Shown one piece after another: positions 1 through 10,405 of a DNA stretch of 64,000 nucleotides. The translations under genes were made by a program, and so were the position numbers. The notes beneath the pieces were generated by a model, which saw nothing but the letters and a program-made list of their open reading frames with translations, was not told the origin of the DNA and ran no database searches. Numbering within the stretch: the first letter of the stretch is position 1; each line of letters starts with the position of its first letter. Source of the stretch: Azorinus chamasolen (taxonomy: Eukaryota; Mollusca; Bivalvia; Cardiida; Solecurtidae); NCBI GenBank assembly GCA_963576725.1, contig OY755244.1, forward strand, positions 34,878,446 to 34,942,445, given 5' to 3'.

Positions 1-138
1 ATGTCCATTGGCAACATTTGGTTCAATAACTTTCTAGCATCTACAGTTCCAAATCATTAACTAGCAATTGAGTCATTGTGAATGGCAGCAAGATTTTGGC
101 CAAGTTCGTTTATCGTCAATTTGAATTGTAATTGATTT

Positions 139-527
139 GTTAGCATTTTCCTTCATAGAAATGCATTTTCACGCATTTCCAAACAGAGTAGACCCAGATC
201 AGATGGCTCCTGTAGGAGCCGTCTGCTATTTTAGGTTCATCTCTGTATGCTAATGAAATTTGATTCAACGGTTTCTTATCTAACAGGACTACAATGTTCC
301 ACCTTCCATATTTCATTAACTATTTTGTCCATGACTATTCAGTAGGTATTGAAATTTGGATCTGATCAGGGTATGCTCTGTTTGTTTGTAAAATCATAAT
401 AGATCTGAAACTTCTAGTACCAACAAATTCCTGTGTGTACATGTACATATGCCATTATAAAACTTCAGCTAATAAATATTCATGATGCCATTATTCCTGA
501 CATGAATATTCAACAGGGAAAGGGCTA
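139..527. mobile_element. Chimeric TTAA foldback element (A left part, C right part)
   Basis: The left part (from about 139) matches family A: tip CATTTTCCTTCATAG, the segment CAAACAGAGTAGACCCAGAT, and a body running through ATTCAGTAGGTATTGAAATTTGG. Near 355 it switches to the right half of family C, which carries CTAATAAATATTCATGATG and ends GGGAAAGGGCTAA. The core palindrome is damaged. Either two elements recombined or one inserted in another and lost sequence. The left TTAA is degenerate (TTAG). Confidence 0.6.
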
Positions 528-698
528 ATTCTCTAACCTCTTTATCAAGAATCCTCATCATATAAAAATAATCTGCAATATTTTGGCTGATGGTCTCCAG
601 ATGGTGTTGTTGACCATTCCATGCTGAGGTCAGACTTGATTGATCAATTGCCATTGGGACAGATATGAAGTATTTGTAGTATGACTTTGCAAACATCA

Positions 699-911
699 AT
701 AACCCTTACAACACTGAATTTTCTAATGGACTATTCCTAAGTTGAAACCGGTCGAGCTTATGGTAAATATTTAGGGATGTTTCTAAAGAAAAGTGTAATG
801 TGACAAACAGCACAGACCCTGATGAGAGGGCTCCTTTAGGAGCCCTCTCATCTGGGTCTACACTGTTTGCATAGGATATTAGTGACACGTGTCCCGCACT
901 GTAAGGGTTAA
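699..911 (-). mobile_element. Family D TTAA foldback element
   Basis: Reference copy of family D, about 210 bp. The tips are ATAACCCTTACAAC on the left and CACTGTAAGGGTTAA on the right. The core is a palindrome around GAGAGGGCTCC/GGAGCCCTCTC, with outer arms AGACCCTGATGAGAG and CTCATCTGGGTCT. The TTAA target plus CCCTT tip fits piggyBac-type non-autonomous elements. No coding capacity. Its right TTAA (908-911) is also the left TTAA of the next element. Confidence 0.75.
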
Positions 912-1129
912 CCCTTTCCTCCAGTAGACCAAGATCAGAGGACTCCTATTGGAGCCGTCTCATCAGTCTGCTCTTTTTGCTAATGGAATTTGAAAGATAT
1001 ACTTCTTTACTTTCTTAAATGACTACTACAATGTTTCACCTTCCACATTTCATTGTAACTACTTTGTCCATGAATAATATTCAGTAGGTACTGCAATTTG
1101 GAATAAACGTAGAACAGGGAAATGGTTAA
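908..1129 (+). mobile_element. Family A TTAA foldback element
   Basis: Starts TTAACCCTTTCCTCC on the TTAA shared with the preceding element and ends GGGAAATGGTTAA. The body shows the A-specific right half (TTTACTTTCTTAAATG, TTCAGTAGGTACTG, GGAATAAACGTAGAACAGGG). The left arm has lost the CGTGTTTTCACGCAT segment, so the palindrome is shortened. Confidence 0.75.
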
Positions 1130-1378
1130 ATACCCCATGTGACTTTATGTCCAGCAGAAATGAGTGTTTAGCATGCAATGACTGCATACTGTTATATTAT
1201 GGTCAACTTCTTGCGAAAATGAGAAAAGGAGAAATGACTGTTTATGTGTCTGCATGACAATGTTTATATCGGGCCAAGGAAGATGTGTTGGGCTATTTGG
1301 TTATTTATTTTCTTGTTGGATGAGGGAAATGAGTTGATCATTTTTTGCATACATTGAAGACCTCGATCAAATGAATCC

Positions 1379-1628
1379 TTAACCCTTTCCCTGTTCTATG
1401 TTTATTCCAGATTTTAATACCTACTGAATATTCATGAACACAATAGCTATAATGAAATATGGTAGATGGAACATTTTAGCCAATTTAGAAAGTATAGAAA
1501 CAGATCTTTCAAATTCTAATAGCAAACAGAGTAGACCCTGATCAGACAGCTCCTTTAGGAGCTGTCTGATCTGGGTCTACTCTGTTTGCAAATGCATGAA
1601 AACACGTTCATATGAGGGAAAGGGTTAA
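1379..1628 (-). mobile_element. Family A TTAA foldback element
   Basis: Well-preserved 250-bp copy in inverted orientation: TTAACCCTTTCCCTGTTC at the left and ATATGAGGGAAAGGGTTAA at the right. Core palindrome AACAGAGTAGACCCTGATCA / TGATCTGGGTCTACTCTGTT, with AGACAGCTCC and GGAGCTGTCT at the centre. Flanked by TTAA on both sides. Confidence 0.85.
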
Positions 1629-1757
1629 TTAAAGAGAGTTTTGGGGTATTGTTATGCGCTCTTTGCTAAGTTTATTTTATAAGCTATAGGTGAGCTATTC
1701 TGATTGTCCTATGTCCAGCGCTATCCATCATCCACTGTGCACTTGTATCAACAATTG

Positions 1758-2012
1758 TTCAACCCTTTCCCTGTTCTATTTTTATTATTCCATATTTCAA
1801 TACCTAATGAATATTAATGGACAAATAGTTATAATGAAATATGGAAGGTGAAACATTGTAGCCATTTTAGAAAGTAAAGAAACAGATCTATCAAATTTCA
1901 ATAGCAAACAGAGCAGACCCTGATCAGATGGCTCCTATAGGAGCCATCTGATCTGGGTTTTACTCTGTTTGCAAATGCGTGTAAACACGTTTATATTTAT
2001 AAGGGAAATTGT
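1758..2012 (-). mobile_element. Family A TTAA foldback element
   Basis: Inverted A copy with left tip TTCAACCCTTTCCCTG (mutated TTAA) and core GCAGACCCTGATCAGATGGC / GCCATCTGATCTGGGTTTT. The right end decays at AAGGGAAATTG, directly against the next fragment. Confidence 0.75.
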
Positions 2013-2013
2013 T

Positions 2014-2154
2014 GTTACCCTTTGCTCCATAAATATGCCTTTCTACGCCTTTGCAACAGAGATTCTACAGTTACTGCTATAGGAGCAGTCTGATCTGGAT
2101 CTACTCTGTTTGCAAATGCATGAAAAAGTGATCTTATTAAAGGAAAGAGGTTAA
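2014..2154 (+). mobile_element. Truncated TTAA foldback element (A/C type)
   Basis: Left arm CCCTTTGCTCCATAAATATG with CTACGCCTTTGCAACAGAG, a shortened core around CTGCTATAGGAGCAG, then CTACTCTGTTTGCAAATGCA and a terminal GGAAAGAGGTTAA. Only about 140 bp; the interior arm is deleted. Confidence 0.65.
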
Positions 2155-2716
2155 CCAGTGGATACTTTTTGTTCAATATTGATCTTGGCTGTTTCCAGTT
2201 AAATGAATTCTATGGGACTGCTTTGAAAGGAGGAGATTTAATTAAGGATTTTTTTTTTCTCCAAAATCAGTGTTAAAAATGTGTTTTCCTTAGAACGGGG
2301 AAAATTAATATATTTATCAAAATGTGAAGTAAATTTCTATTTTATTGTTTCAAAGGAAATGCACTCTCTCCACTGTCCTTGTACAATAATGGGAGACATT
2401 GCTCATCATTTGAAACATTCTCTCTCTTTTCTTGATCATGTTCTATAGCTTTTGGAGGGAGCGATTAGCAACATATTTCCCAAGTGGTCTTTGACTATTC
2501 ATATTGTGCTGAAGCATTAATTAAGACAGATGGAAAATGTATGGCTATTCGTGACCTAAATAATTAATTGGGAATTAACATGTAGTCCCCTGGTAGCGAA
2601 TTCATGATTATCCAGATCAGATGCCAAATACCAGCTAAGACACAGAGTAATAGGATATCTCATTTGAACCTAAACTGTGTGATACTCTGATTGCATATAA
2701 TTGTAGCAGATGAATC

Positions 2717-2956
2717 TTAACCCTTTCCTCCATAAATACGCCTTTCTCCGCCTCTGTAAAAAATAACCTATTGAAACCATTGTGATAAATAAAGCATTTG
2801 CTCCTGTAGGAGCAAATGCTCTATTTATCACAATGGTTTCAAATTACAAAAATTCTAAAAAAAATTCCTTTTCTGTAGTAAATGCTCCTTTTTGGTAGAT
2901 TCATTCAAAGAAGTTGCACCAGGGTCTTAAAATAGCCTAATGGAGGAAAGGTTTAA
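2717..2956 (+). mobile_element. Family B TTAA foldback element
   Basis: Reference copy of family B, 240 bp. TTAACCCTTTCCTCC opens it and GGAGGAAAGGTTTAA closes it. The core is a palindrome with arms AACCATTGTGATAAATAAAG / CTCTATTTATCACAATGGTT meeting at CTCCTGTAGGAG. The right half carries TTCCTTTTCTGTAG, TGCTCCTTTTTGGTAG and AAATAGCCTAATGG. Non-coding. Confidence 0.85.
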
Positions 2957-2983
2957 GCAGATGACAATTTGTTGCATTTAGAG

Positions 2984-3211
2984 TTTACCCAATCTCTCAT
3001 ATTGACGCCTTTTGACGCCTCTGTAAAAAACACATTTTGAAACCATTGTTATTAATAGAGCATTTGCTCCATAGTAGCAAATGCTCTATTTATCACAATG
3101 GTTTCAAAACTACACAATTCTGATTGTTTCCTTTTTCTAGTAAATGCTCTTTTTCGGTAGTTTTATTCAAAGATATGGGTTCCAAAAATAGCCTATTAGA
3201 GAATGGGTTAA
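2984..3211 (+). mobile_element. Family B TTAA foldback element
   Basis: Left end TTTACCCAATCTCTCAT (TTAA mutated), then GACGCCTTTTGACGCCTCTG. Core arms ATTTGCTCC/GCAAATGCTC with a disturbed centre. Right end AATAGCCTATTAGAGAATGG followed by GTTAA. This is the CCCATTCC-tip subtype of B. Confidence 0.75.
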
Positions 3212-3224
3212 GAGGAAGCGTGCC

Positions 3225-3403
3225 TGGGTCCATGCTTATAAAGCTTTTAGTTGAGTCTGAGTTTCGTTCTCAAGCTTTTGATTGGTTAGATTTGAGTTCT
3301 CAAGCTTTTTATTGGTCAGATTTGAGCCTTTGGCTCAAATCTGACCAATCAAAAGCTTGAGAACGATCTCAGGCTCAACTTTGCTTTATAAGCATGGACC
3401 CTG
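3225..3403. mobile_element. Family H long palindrome element
   Basis: Inverted repeat with outer arms GGGTCCATGCTTATAAAGC and GCTTTATAAGCATGGACCC, inner arms CTCAAGCTTTTGATTGGT / ACCAATCAAAAGCTTGAG, and centre GAGCCTTTGGCTC. The left arm carries an extra tandem TTGAGTTCTCAAGCTTTT unit. A second, diverged copy lies at 39226-39372. ATTGG/CCAAT boxes sit in the arms. No clear target duplication, so the transposon class is unassigned. Confidence 0.65.
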
Positions 3404-3862
3404 ATGTTGGATTTTAGTCTGCTGGGTATCCTTTGCTTGAAAAATATTTTTTTAATTGTTTAACTTTTTATTCATTAGCCAGTTGTAAAGATTTGCATCT
3501 ATAGATTTCTTAATCTGTTTGGCAATAAGGGAATCTTAATGAATCACAATTACTTGAACAATTATGGTAGAAGGCCTTCTATGTACTATTAATGCACAGT
3601 TATATTGAAATCACCCAGCAGTGTTGTAAAGAATATTATTTAAATTTTGTTAGTAGCCATATGAGGAAAATTAGCCCTACATCTGGCAGCCATGTTTTTT
3701 TTTAACAAACAAAAACTTTCGCTAAAGCCATTTAAGGAAAATTAGCTCTGTACCTGGCAGCCATGTTTTCCAAGATGGTCTTCTAACAAAGTGAAATACA
3801 GTTGCATGTACTTGCTGATTAAAAGGGTGAGCGATACAGGGCAAGCATGGCCCTTTTTAGTT

Positions 3863-4773
3863 CGAAGAATAGTGGAGCTATCCTACTCGCCCTGGCGTAG
3901 ATGTCAGTGTCGGCGCAGCGTCCACGTCACACCTTGGTTAAGGTTTTTGTTAAAGTCCACTTTTTGCCTCTACCCTTTGGAATAAAGCTTTCAATCTTGG
4001 AAGACTTGTTCACCACCACAAGCTTCATCTGTAGACAGGAGTGCATAACTCTGTCAATCATTTTGACAGAATTATGGCACTTTTTAACTTAGAATTTTTG
4101 GGTAAGGTTTTTGTTAAAGTCCACTTTTTGCCTCTAACCTTTAGAATAAAGTGTTGCAACTTGGAACACTTGTTCACCACTATCTCCATCTGTAGGCAAG
4201 AGTACATAACTCTGTCAAGCATTTTGACAGAATCATGACCATTTTTAACTTAGAACTTTTGGTTAAGGTTTTTGTTAAAGTCCACTTATTTACCTAACCC
4301 TTTGAGATTAAAAGCTTTGAGATTTGAATCACTTGTTTACCACCACCAGCTTCATAATTATGTAGGCAAGAGTACATTACTCTTGTCAAGGATTTTGACA
4401 GAATTATGGCCCTTTTTAACTTATAAATTTTGGTTAAGGTTTTTGGTAAAGTCCACTGATTTACTTAACCCTTTGAGATAAAGCTTTGAAACTTGGAACA
4501 CTTGTTCACCATCACATGCTTCATCTGTAGGCAATAGTACATTACTCTGTCAAGCATTTTAACAGGAATTATTGGCCTTTTTTGCGTAAGTTTTTCTCAT
4601 TCATTAAAAAGTTCAAAGAGATCCTACATCCTGAATACTATTAAATATATTTTACTGAGACTTTGATTACTTGCTTCTAGTATCATTGGACACTATTTTA
4701 GTCCACTATCAAGCATTTTTACACTAACAATTCTGAGAATAGTCGAGCGCACTGTCCTGTGACAGCTCTTGTT
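3863..4773 (+). repeat. Tandem-repeat module ending CTCTTGTT
   Basis: About four diverged units of ~175 bp, each with TTAAGGTTTTTGTTAAAGTC, CTTTGAGAT or similar, ACTTGTTCACCACC, TCATCTGTAGGCAAGAG and TTTTGACAGAATTATGG. The 5' end is GTGGAGCTATCCTACTCGCC followed by a CG-richer stretch. The 3' end is a stem-loop CTGTC-CTGT-GACAG abutting CTCTTGTT. The small ORFs here are just the repeat read in successive units. Preceded at 3828-3860 by the decayed 3' end of a similar module (GGTGAGCGATACAGGGC). Confidence 0.65.
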
Positions 4774-4774
4774 T

Positions 4775-5224
4775 GTGTCACCTGCCGAGAGGCAGTGTGT
4801 CCCTTAGGGATCACTTTTCCGTCGTCTTGTCTGTCTGTCTGTCTGTCTGACAGACTGTCTGTCCTTCACACTTTCCTTTTTTGGCTGTCATTTCTAAACT
4901 GATCATTAAAGAGCTTTTAAATTTCACATGAGTTTTGTGTCTTCCTCTCATTGAGGACCATTGATGTAACTAAGGTCTATCACTCTGAATGCAATAATTT
5001 TATGAGTTTTTCCCCTTTGTTCACACTTTCTTTTTTTGGGCTGTCATTTCTAAACGAATCATTATAGAGCTTTCAAATTTCATATGTGCCTTCCTCTCAT
5101 TGAGGACCATTGGTGTAACTAAGGTCCATCACTCTGCATTCAATACTTTGTAAGTTATTCCCCTTTGTTCTGATTTCACTCCAGCATATTAACAGTTTTT
5201 GTGTCAGCTGCGAGCAGGTGACAC
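4775..5224. repeat. Two-unit repeat with terminal inverted repeat
   Basis: Opens GTGTCACCTGC and closes GCAGGTGACAC. The inside has a (GTCT)n run at 4836-4862 and two ~150-bp units sharing TTTGGCTGTCATTTCTAAAC, CTTCCTCTCATTGAGGACCA and GTAACTAAGGTC. It starts immediately after the CTCTTGTT end of the preceding module. Unclassified non-autonomous element. Confidence 0.5.
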
Positions 5225-5789
5225 ATGTGTTCCTCTGAACACTGTTGTGTTACAATTGTTCCAAGAAGTTTGATAGAGGATAACTGCAAATTTATAATGA
5301 AACCTGCACGGTGGTTTCAGAGAAGAATATAATGTATTTTTATTATAGGCATATAATGGAAAATTAGCGTAGCCCCTGGTGACCACATGTTTAGCTCACC
5401 TGGCACAAAAAGTCATATGTGAGCTATTGGGATCACCCTGTGTCTGTTGTCCGTCATCACCAGTCATCCTTAGTCAACAATTTCTTAAAGGACAATTCGT
5501 CCTAAACCACTTACTAGTATTCACCAAATTTCACAGACATTATCTGCAGGTTACCCTGTATCAGATTTTCAAATGGTTCCAGTTCACCCCAGAAGTAGGT
5601 ATCACCTAGAAGCTAAAAATGGATTTTAAAGAGCAATTTCTTTAAAATGACATCTCCTAAACCAGGAAATGTATTTCCACAAAGTTTACAAGAATGGTCT
5701 TCAGGTGGCCCTCTATCAAAGCTATATAAATCATTCCGGTCCATTGCATAAGTACATGAGCTGAAAATAAATTTTCAACAAAAAAATAA

Positions 5790-6037
5790 AAAATCTCTTT
5801 CCCTCATATAAATGTGTTTTCACGCATTTGCAAACAGTAGACCCAGATCAGACGGCTCCTAGAGGAGCCGTCTGATCAGGGTCTGCTCTGTTTGCTAATA
5901 TAATTTGATATAACCATTTCTTTGCTTTCTAAAATGTCTAAAATGCAACACATCCGTGTTTCTTTATAACTATTTCATTAATGAATATTCAGAAGGTATT
6001 GAAATTTGGCATCAATACAGAACAGGGAAAGGGTTAA
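5790..6037 (+). mobile_element. Family A TTAA foldback element
   Basis: Left tip CTCTTTCCCTCATATAAATG (left TTAA lost), core GTAGACCCAGATCAGACGGC / GCCGTCTGATCAGGGTCTGC, right end CAGAACAGGGAAAGGGTTAA. Inserted in the decayed array module described for 5389-7470. Confidence 0.8.
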
Positions 6038-6510
6038 ACCACTCACTGAATTTTCATCAATGTCAGAATAAAGCTCTGTAGGTGACCTTATAATTATCTG
6101 TTTTGTATAATTTTTTGGGGTCCACAAGAGCTTAAAATAGTGTTTAAACACCATCTTTTCTTAAACCGATGAATGGATTTTCACAAAAGTTCACAGGAAT
6201 AATTTTCAGATTGCCCTTTATCAGATTTGTATAAATCCAAGATGGCAGGACAGGTGACCTTGAAATTTCTCATATTCTTGCAGAGCAAATTACAGTTTTT
6301 TCTGAATTTGCATGTCACACTTCATAAAATTCTCAAATCAAGGCATGTGTTGTTGGGGTATTTATAACCTTCAGTTAAATAGCTCTAGTTTCCATTATGG
6401 TCATGTGATCTGGACCAGGTTCAATTATGGTCAAGATAGATTAGAAGGTATTGAGTTATGTGCACTTGATTTGTCAAAAAATGTCATATCTTACCATGTC
6501 AACACCAGAA

Positions 6511-6904
6511 TACAGTAAAATCCCACTAATGCAGAATGAGGTTTTAGAGACTGGTGGTATCTTAATGCTGGATGAAAGTAATGCAGAAAGCTCCTGCAGG
6601 AGCTTTCTGTATTACTTTCATCCTGCATTAAGCAACCACCTGCTTTTAAAGAGACCAATATCTTCTCTTTAACCCTTTCCTCCATAACCTCTTTGAATGA
6701 ATCAGCCCAAAAGGAGCATTTAGTAAAATTTTAGAATTTTCTAGTTTGAAACCATTGTTATAAATAGAGCATTTGCTCCTATAGGAACAAAATTTAATGC
6801 TCTATTTATCACAATGGTTTCAAGAAGTAGTTATTACAGAGGCGTAGAAAGGCGTATTTATGGAGGAAAGGGTTAAGTGGTCGCTTTAGAGGGGTTTTAC
6901 TGTA
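6511..6904. mobile_element. TA-flanked mariner-like foldback element, interrupted
   Basis: Ends TACAGTAAAATCCCACTAAT and GCTTTAGAGGGGTTTTACTG-TA, so the tips are CAGTAAAA(T)CC with TA at both sides, as in Tc1/mariner-type elements. The interior is a palindrome AATGCAGAAAGCTCC / GGAGCTTTCTG(T)ATT with CTGGATGAAAGTA opposite TACTTTCATCCTG. A complete family B element (6669-6876) sits inside the right arm, so this element is the older of the two. Overlapping ORFs here are palindrome artefacts. Confidence 0.75.
6669..6876 (-). mobile_element. Family B TTAA element nested in a mariner-like element
   Basis: TTAACCCTTTCCTCCATAAC to GGAGGAAAGGGTTAA, exact TTAA on both sides. Core AACCATTGTTATAAATAGAG / CTCTATTTATCACAATGGTT; the centre has a small insertion (AAAATTTAA) in the right arm. 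It interrupts the TACAGTAAAA element between CTTCTCT and GTGGTCGC. Confidence 0.85.
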
Positions 6905-6969
6905 CCTTGACTTTTCTCAGATTTAGATCATAATTATTCACGACTGCCATGTTGTTATATACCCGTGTA

Positions 6970-7181
6970 TTAACCCTTTACTCCATGAATATTCATGTGA
7001 GAAATGATGACATCATGAATAGTAATTCACACATGAGGTTTGTGCAAAAACAAAACATTATGTACAATCAGATCTATATTATTCCATTATAAGCAAACAG
7101 AGCAGACCCTGATCAGACTGATCTAACAGGAGCTCTGTTTACAAAAGCATAGAAAGGTGTAATTCTGGAGTAAAGAGTTAA
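6970..7181 (-). mobile_element. Family C TTAA foldback element
   Basis: TTAACCCTTTACTCCATGAA opens, TGGAGTAAAGAGTTAA closes. C-specific segments: ATATTCATGTGAGAAATGAT, GACATCATGAATAGTAATT, CATTATAAGCAAACAGAGCA. The core is collapsed to CTGATCTAACAGGAGCTCTG, so one palindrome arm is mostly deleted. Confidence 0.75.
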
Positions 7182-7319
7182 GCATTTTATGCTTTTACAA
7201 ATAGGATAGACCCAGATCAGATGACTGTCATGGCTAAAAATCATCGGTAGAAAATCTACTAATAGATATTCATGATTTCATTATTTCTTACATAAATATT
7301 CATGAGATAAAGGATTTAA
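7178..7319 (+). mobile_element. Truncated family C element
   Basis: Shares the TTAA at 7178-7181 with the preceding element, reads ATAGACCCAGATCAGATGAC, then jumps to the C right end (ATTCATGATTTCATTATTTC, AATATTCATGAGATAAAGG). The core and right palindrome arm are deleted. Confidence 0.6.
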
Positions 7320-7339
7320 TCATGATCTTATCTACAAAT

Positions 7340-7406
7340 CGAGGGCTTGGTGCAAAACTATTCTAACTCCTTCAAGGAGTTAGAATAGTTTTGTACCAAG
7401 CCCTCG
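7340..7406. repeat. 67-bp palindrome
   Basis: CGAGGGCTTGGTGCAAAACT opposes AGTTTTGTACCAAGCCCTCG, with TTCTAACTCC-TTC-AAGGAGTTAGAA at the centre. One mismatch in 32 bp of arm. Possibly the core of a foldback element whose outer arms are gone. Confidence 0.7.
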
Positions 7407-7926
7407 AAATGCAAAATTGAACTGGTAGAAACTCAGGTGAGCGATTCAGGACAATCACAGCTCTCTTGTGTTTCTGTAGAATTTTATTTGTCTAACGGTT
7501 ATTTGCCTCAGTGCTCTAATTAAACGGTAATCCTCTTAGGGCCTCAGCTCATTATCTTGTGGGATAGTGCCTGTCTTATGACAGCCATCAAGCAAGCTAT
7601 TTTCACCAATATTAATTTCATAACTTGTGAAGGCTTGTGATACGCTAATACCTAATAGTATCCAAGTGTCTTTAAGTCTTTAGGTCAGCAAATATTAACA
7701 AAACATTTTCCTACACGTATCACATTTTCTGTGGACAGATTGTTATTTAGAGATCTCATAATGACCAGGGCAAATTTTTTTTCAAAATTTTCACTTGTCC
7801 TACAATATAGACAAAGAAGTCAATGCGAAATACTCTCTAGTCCTATAATATAGACATAGAAGAAAAAATTACATGCAGGATGAGCGAATGAGTGAATTTT
7901 TGTCCCCTGATGACATAGTAAGATAG

Positions 7927-8114
7927 AGCTACAGATAAAGGTGCGTACCTAAATACTAAAATCATCATTTCTCCACCAAATCGCATACAATGACCACTCT
8001 TTAGAATTGTCTCAAAGAGACAATTCTAAAGAGTGGTCTCAGTATAGGGTTTGGTGGAGAAATAAAGGAGTTATTCTTGAAAAATGTTTAAAATTACGCA
8101 TCTTATCTGTAGTT
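7927..8114 (+). mobile_element. Family F palindromic element
   Basis: Reference copy of family F, ~188 bp. Outer arms AGCTACAGATAAAGGTGCGT and ACGCATCTTATCTGTAG. Inner palindrome TTTCTCCACCAAA ... TTTGGTGGAGAAAT with arms CACTCTTTAGAATTGTCTC / GAGACAATTCTAAAGAGTG. Three further copies lie at 18311, 22489 and 37979. No target duplication could be fixed. Confidence 0.7.
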
Positions 8115-8150
8115 CTGAAACCATTGTGATAAATAGAGCATTTGCTCCTT
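8115..8150 (+). mobile_element. Family B core fragment
   Basis: A 35-bp piece (GAAACCATTGTGATAAATAG, GCATTTGCTCC) equal to one arm of the B palindrome, wedged between the F copy and the next C element. Confidence 0.55.
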
Positions 8151-8152
8151 AG

Positions 8153-8990
8153 TTAACCATTACTTCATAAATACTCTTTTTATACACATTTGCAGACAGA
8201 ACAGACCCAGATCAGCCGTCTGATCAGGTCTGCTCAGTGTGTGCATATGGAATAATATAGGTATGATTCTACAGTTTCTAATATTGCCAAAATTCCCTGT
8301 GTCAATGTGCCATTATAAAAGTAAATCAATCTAATTGATATTAATTCAGGATGATATTATATAAATATCACATCCTATGGAGAGAGACAGCACGTACTGT
8401 CAACCCGAGGTTGGTTATGTACATTACCATACCGAGGGTTGACAATACGTGCTTTCGCTCTCCATAGGATGTAATATTTATTTTATTATACCGAACAGCC
8501 CAATCAATTTTGTCAGCAAAAATATTTATTCAATGACAACAATATTTAAACAGTTTTAAACAATAGTTATAGAGCGACTCGGTGCTTACAAATCGCGGAA
8601 CACCTTCACATTTCTATTCATTACAAGTTATAAGTACTGGCCGAGCCCTTTTCACTGTCCAATCTTGACAGAGCCTCCTCCGAAATAGTCTCATAACGCG
8701 ACATTTCTCAAATATATAAACAAAAACAAAGCAATTGTCATAATGCCGTTTGTTGATCAAATTGCAAGCGTCAGATGGAGTCAGTCACACACAATTTAAT
8801 AAGCGCTCACTGATCTAGATGTTCCGTGCCTATGGTAGTGGGAGACAGTATTTTCCGACAGTATTTTTTTCCCGCTGGGACTGACAGTCATAATTTCTAT
8901 GTCACGGTGGCCTATGGGAAATTAACATTGTAAATGAAACTGAGGTATAATAATATTTCTTATGTGAATATTCATGGAGTAAAGGGTTAA
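8153..8990 (+). mobile_element. Family C TTAA element split by a ~590-bp insertion
   Basis: Left part TTAACCATTACTTCATAAAT through CAGATCAGCCGTCTGATCAG to ATTCAGGATGATATT. The terminal part TATGTGAATATTCATGGAG-TAAAGGGTTAA is only recovered near 8950-8990. The intervening 8356-8945 is foreign. TTAA at both outer ends. Confidence 0.65.
8356..8945. other. Unidentified insertion with a ~100-bp imperfect palindrome
   Basis: Starts with arms ACATCCTATGGAGAG and CTCTCCATAGGATGT, inner arms GACAGCACGTACTGTCAACC / GGTTGACAATACGTGCTTTC, and a short loop around TGTACATTACCATACC. The rest (8500-8945) has no ORF and no repeat I recognise; its base composition is more even than its surroundings. Because it lies inside a C element it must have arrived later, but its ends are not clear. 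Confidence 0.45.
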
Positions 8991-9120
8991 TATTTGGCAT
9001 ATACTCATGTAAATGTGATTTTACTTCCGTACCATTGTCCTAATATGGTCATGCACTACCCAATGCCTGCCCATCAACAACAAGCTAGGTCTAAGCCATT
9101 GTCTTAACTTTTTACTCCTA

Positions 9121-9262
9121 ACTTTTTACTCCATAAATACTCCTTTCTACACCTTCGCAAACAGCGTAGACCCAGATCAGACGGCTCCTGTAGGAGCCGT
9201 CTGATCAGGGTCTGCTCTGTTTGCTTATGATATAATATAGGAATGATCTTCAGTATGACCCT
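9121..9262 (+). mobile_element. Family C left-half fragment
   Basis: TTTTTACTCCATAAATACTC, CTACACCTTCGCAAACAGC, then intact core GACCCAGATCAGACGGCTCC / GGAGCCGTCTGATCAGGGTC and GTTTGCTTATGATATAATAT. The right half is missing. 9263-9645 beyond it shows nothing recognisable. Confidence 0.65.
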
Positions 9263-9649
9263 GTAGTCTAGTATCAATTAAATATGCCCGATCTGTTGCA
9301 TAAGGTCACATGTACAGTGACTTATAAAAGATTTTGATAACTAATTTCGTTAAAGTTCTAATATCGCTCATAATCTTGATAAAATCGCGTATTTTCTAAT
9401 AAGTATGTATCATCCCTGACACAAATAACCACTGAATCCATATTAATAATACCATTTTATCTAATCGGTCATAAGTAATCCGCTAATTATTGTACCATTT
9501 ATAATCCTGTTATCATGATTTCATGTTGAAAGGATATAGAAAATGCTGCGTTGTTGTTTGTTGTTGTTTCACTAAGCTACCAGATCGCCGGGGTTTTGTA
9601 ATCACTAATGTCCACACAACAGTGACTGGTTTTTAATATTTTCCCCTCA

Positions 9650-9878
9650 TATTTCATTTCCCTCATATTGACGACTTTTGACAACTCTGTAAAAGTCTTT
9701 TTGTGAAACCATTGTGATAAATAGAGCATTTGCTCCTATAGGAGCAAATGCTCTATTTATCACAATGGTTTTAAGCTAAAAAATTCAAAACTTTTCCTTT
9801 TCTCTAGTTAATGCTCCTTTTTGGTAGATTTATTCAAAGAGGTTGTATCTAAAAATAGCCTATGAGGTAATGGGTTAA
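9650..9878 (+). mobile_element. Family B TTAA foldback element
   Basis: TTTCCCTCATATTGACGAC left end (TTAA lost), long perfect core arms CCATTGTGATAAATAGAGCA / TGCTCTATTTATCACAATGG meeting at TTTGCTCCTATAGGAGCAAA, right end GAGGTAATGGGTTAA. 9879-10216 downstream holds nothing I recognise. Confidence 0.8.
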
Positions 9879-10216
9879 AAAGTTCCTCATACAGATCTTC
9901 ATTAACAAGTTCACACAAAGTTCCAGATCAAGGTTAGTATTAATCTAAATAGATATAAATCTAAAGATCCTCAAATAACACTCAGTATTAAACACGGAGT
10001 TTACTAAAATTACTTTGCTTTACTTGTTACTTATTGTCTCCTATTTTTCCTAATTTCATTCTGCCTTTCTTTTATAGCAGTAGGTTGAAGTATTGACACA
10101 TGCTCACGTAACATGACTTTATGCAAAGCTTGTTACAAAAGGTGTGAAAATATATAATTAAAAACAAGGTTACAAATTTCTGACTCCAAAATACTGAGCA
10201 ACCTATTTCAATTGAG

Positions 10217-10405
10217 TTAACCCTTTCCTCCATAAATACGCCTTTCTACGCCTCTGTAAAAGTCACTTTTTGAAACCATTGTGATAAATAGAGCATTTGC
10301 TCCTAAATTTCTAAAAAAAATTCCTCTTCTCTAGTTAATGCTCCTTTACGGTAGATTTATTCAAAGAGGTTGGGTCTAAAAATAGCCTATGGAGGAATGG
10401 AATAA
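10217..10405 (+). mobile_element. Family B element lacking one core arm
   Basis: TTAACCCTTTCCTCC, left arm CCATTGTGATAAATAGAGCA with TTTGCTCC, then directly AAATTTCTAAAAAAAATTCC. The whole right palindrome arm is absent, as expected from hairpin deletion. Ends GGAGGAATGGAATAA with a degenerate TTAA shared with the next element. Confidence 0.75.

Larger units (their letters stand above)
5389..7470 (+). repeat. Decayed array module carrying nested insertions
   Basis: The 5' end TTTAGCTCACCTGGCAC with ATGTGAGCTATTGGGATC resembles the start of other array modules in the window. Degenerate units around TCCTAAACCA, TTCACAGGAA and CCCTTTATCAGATTTG occupy 5450-5790 and 6038-6310. The likely 3' end is AGGTGAGCGATTCAGGAC...CTCTCTTGTG near 7431-7470. 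At least four younger elements sit inside. That the two ends belong to one insertion is inferred. Confidence 0.4.

Noticed and set aside
6491..6685. Paired plus and minus frames with near-identical peptides
   Set aside because: Produced by the palindrome in the mariner-like element.
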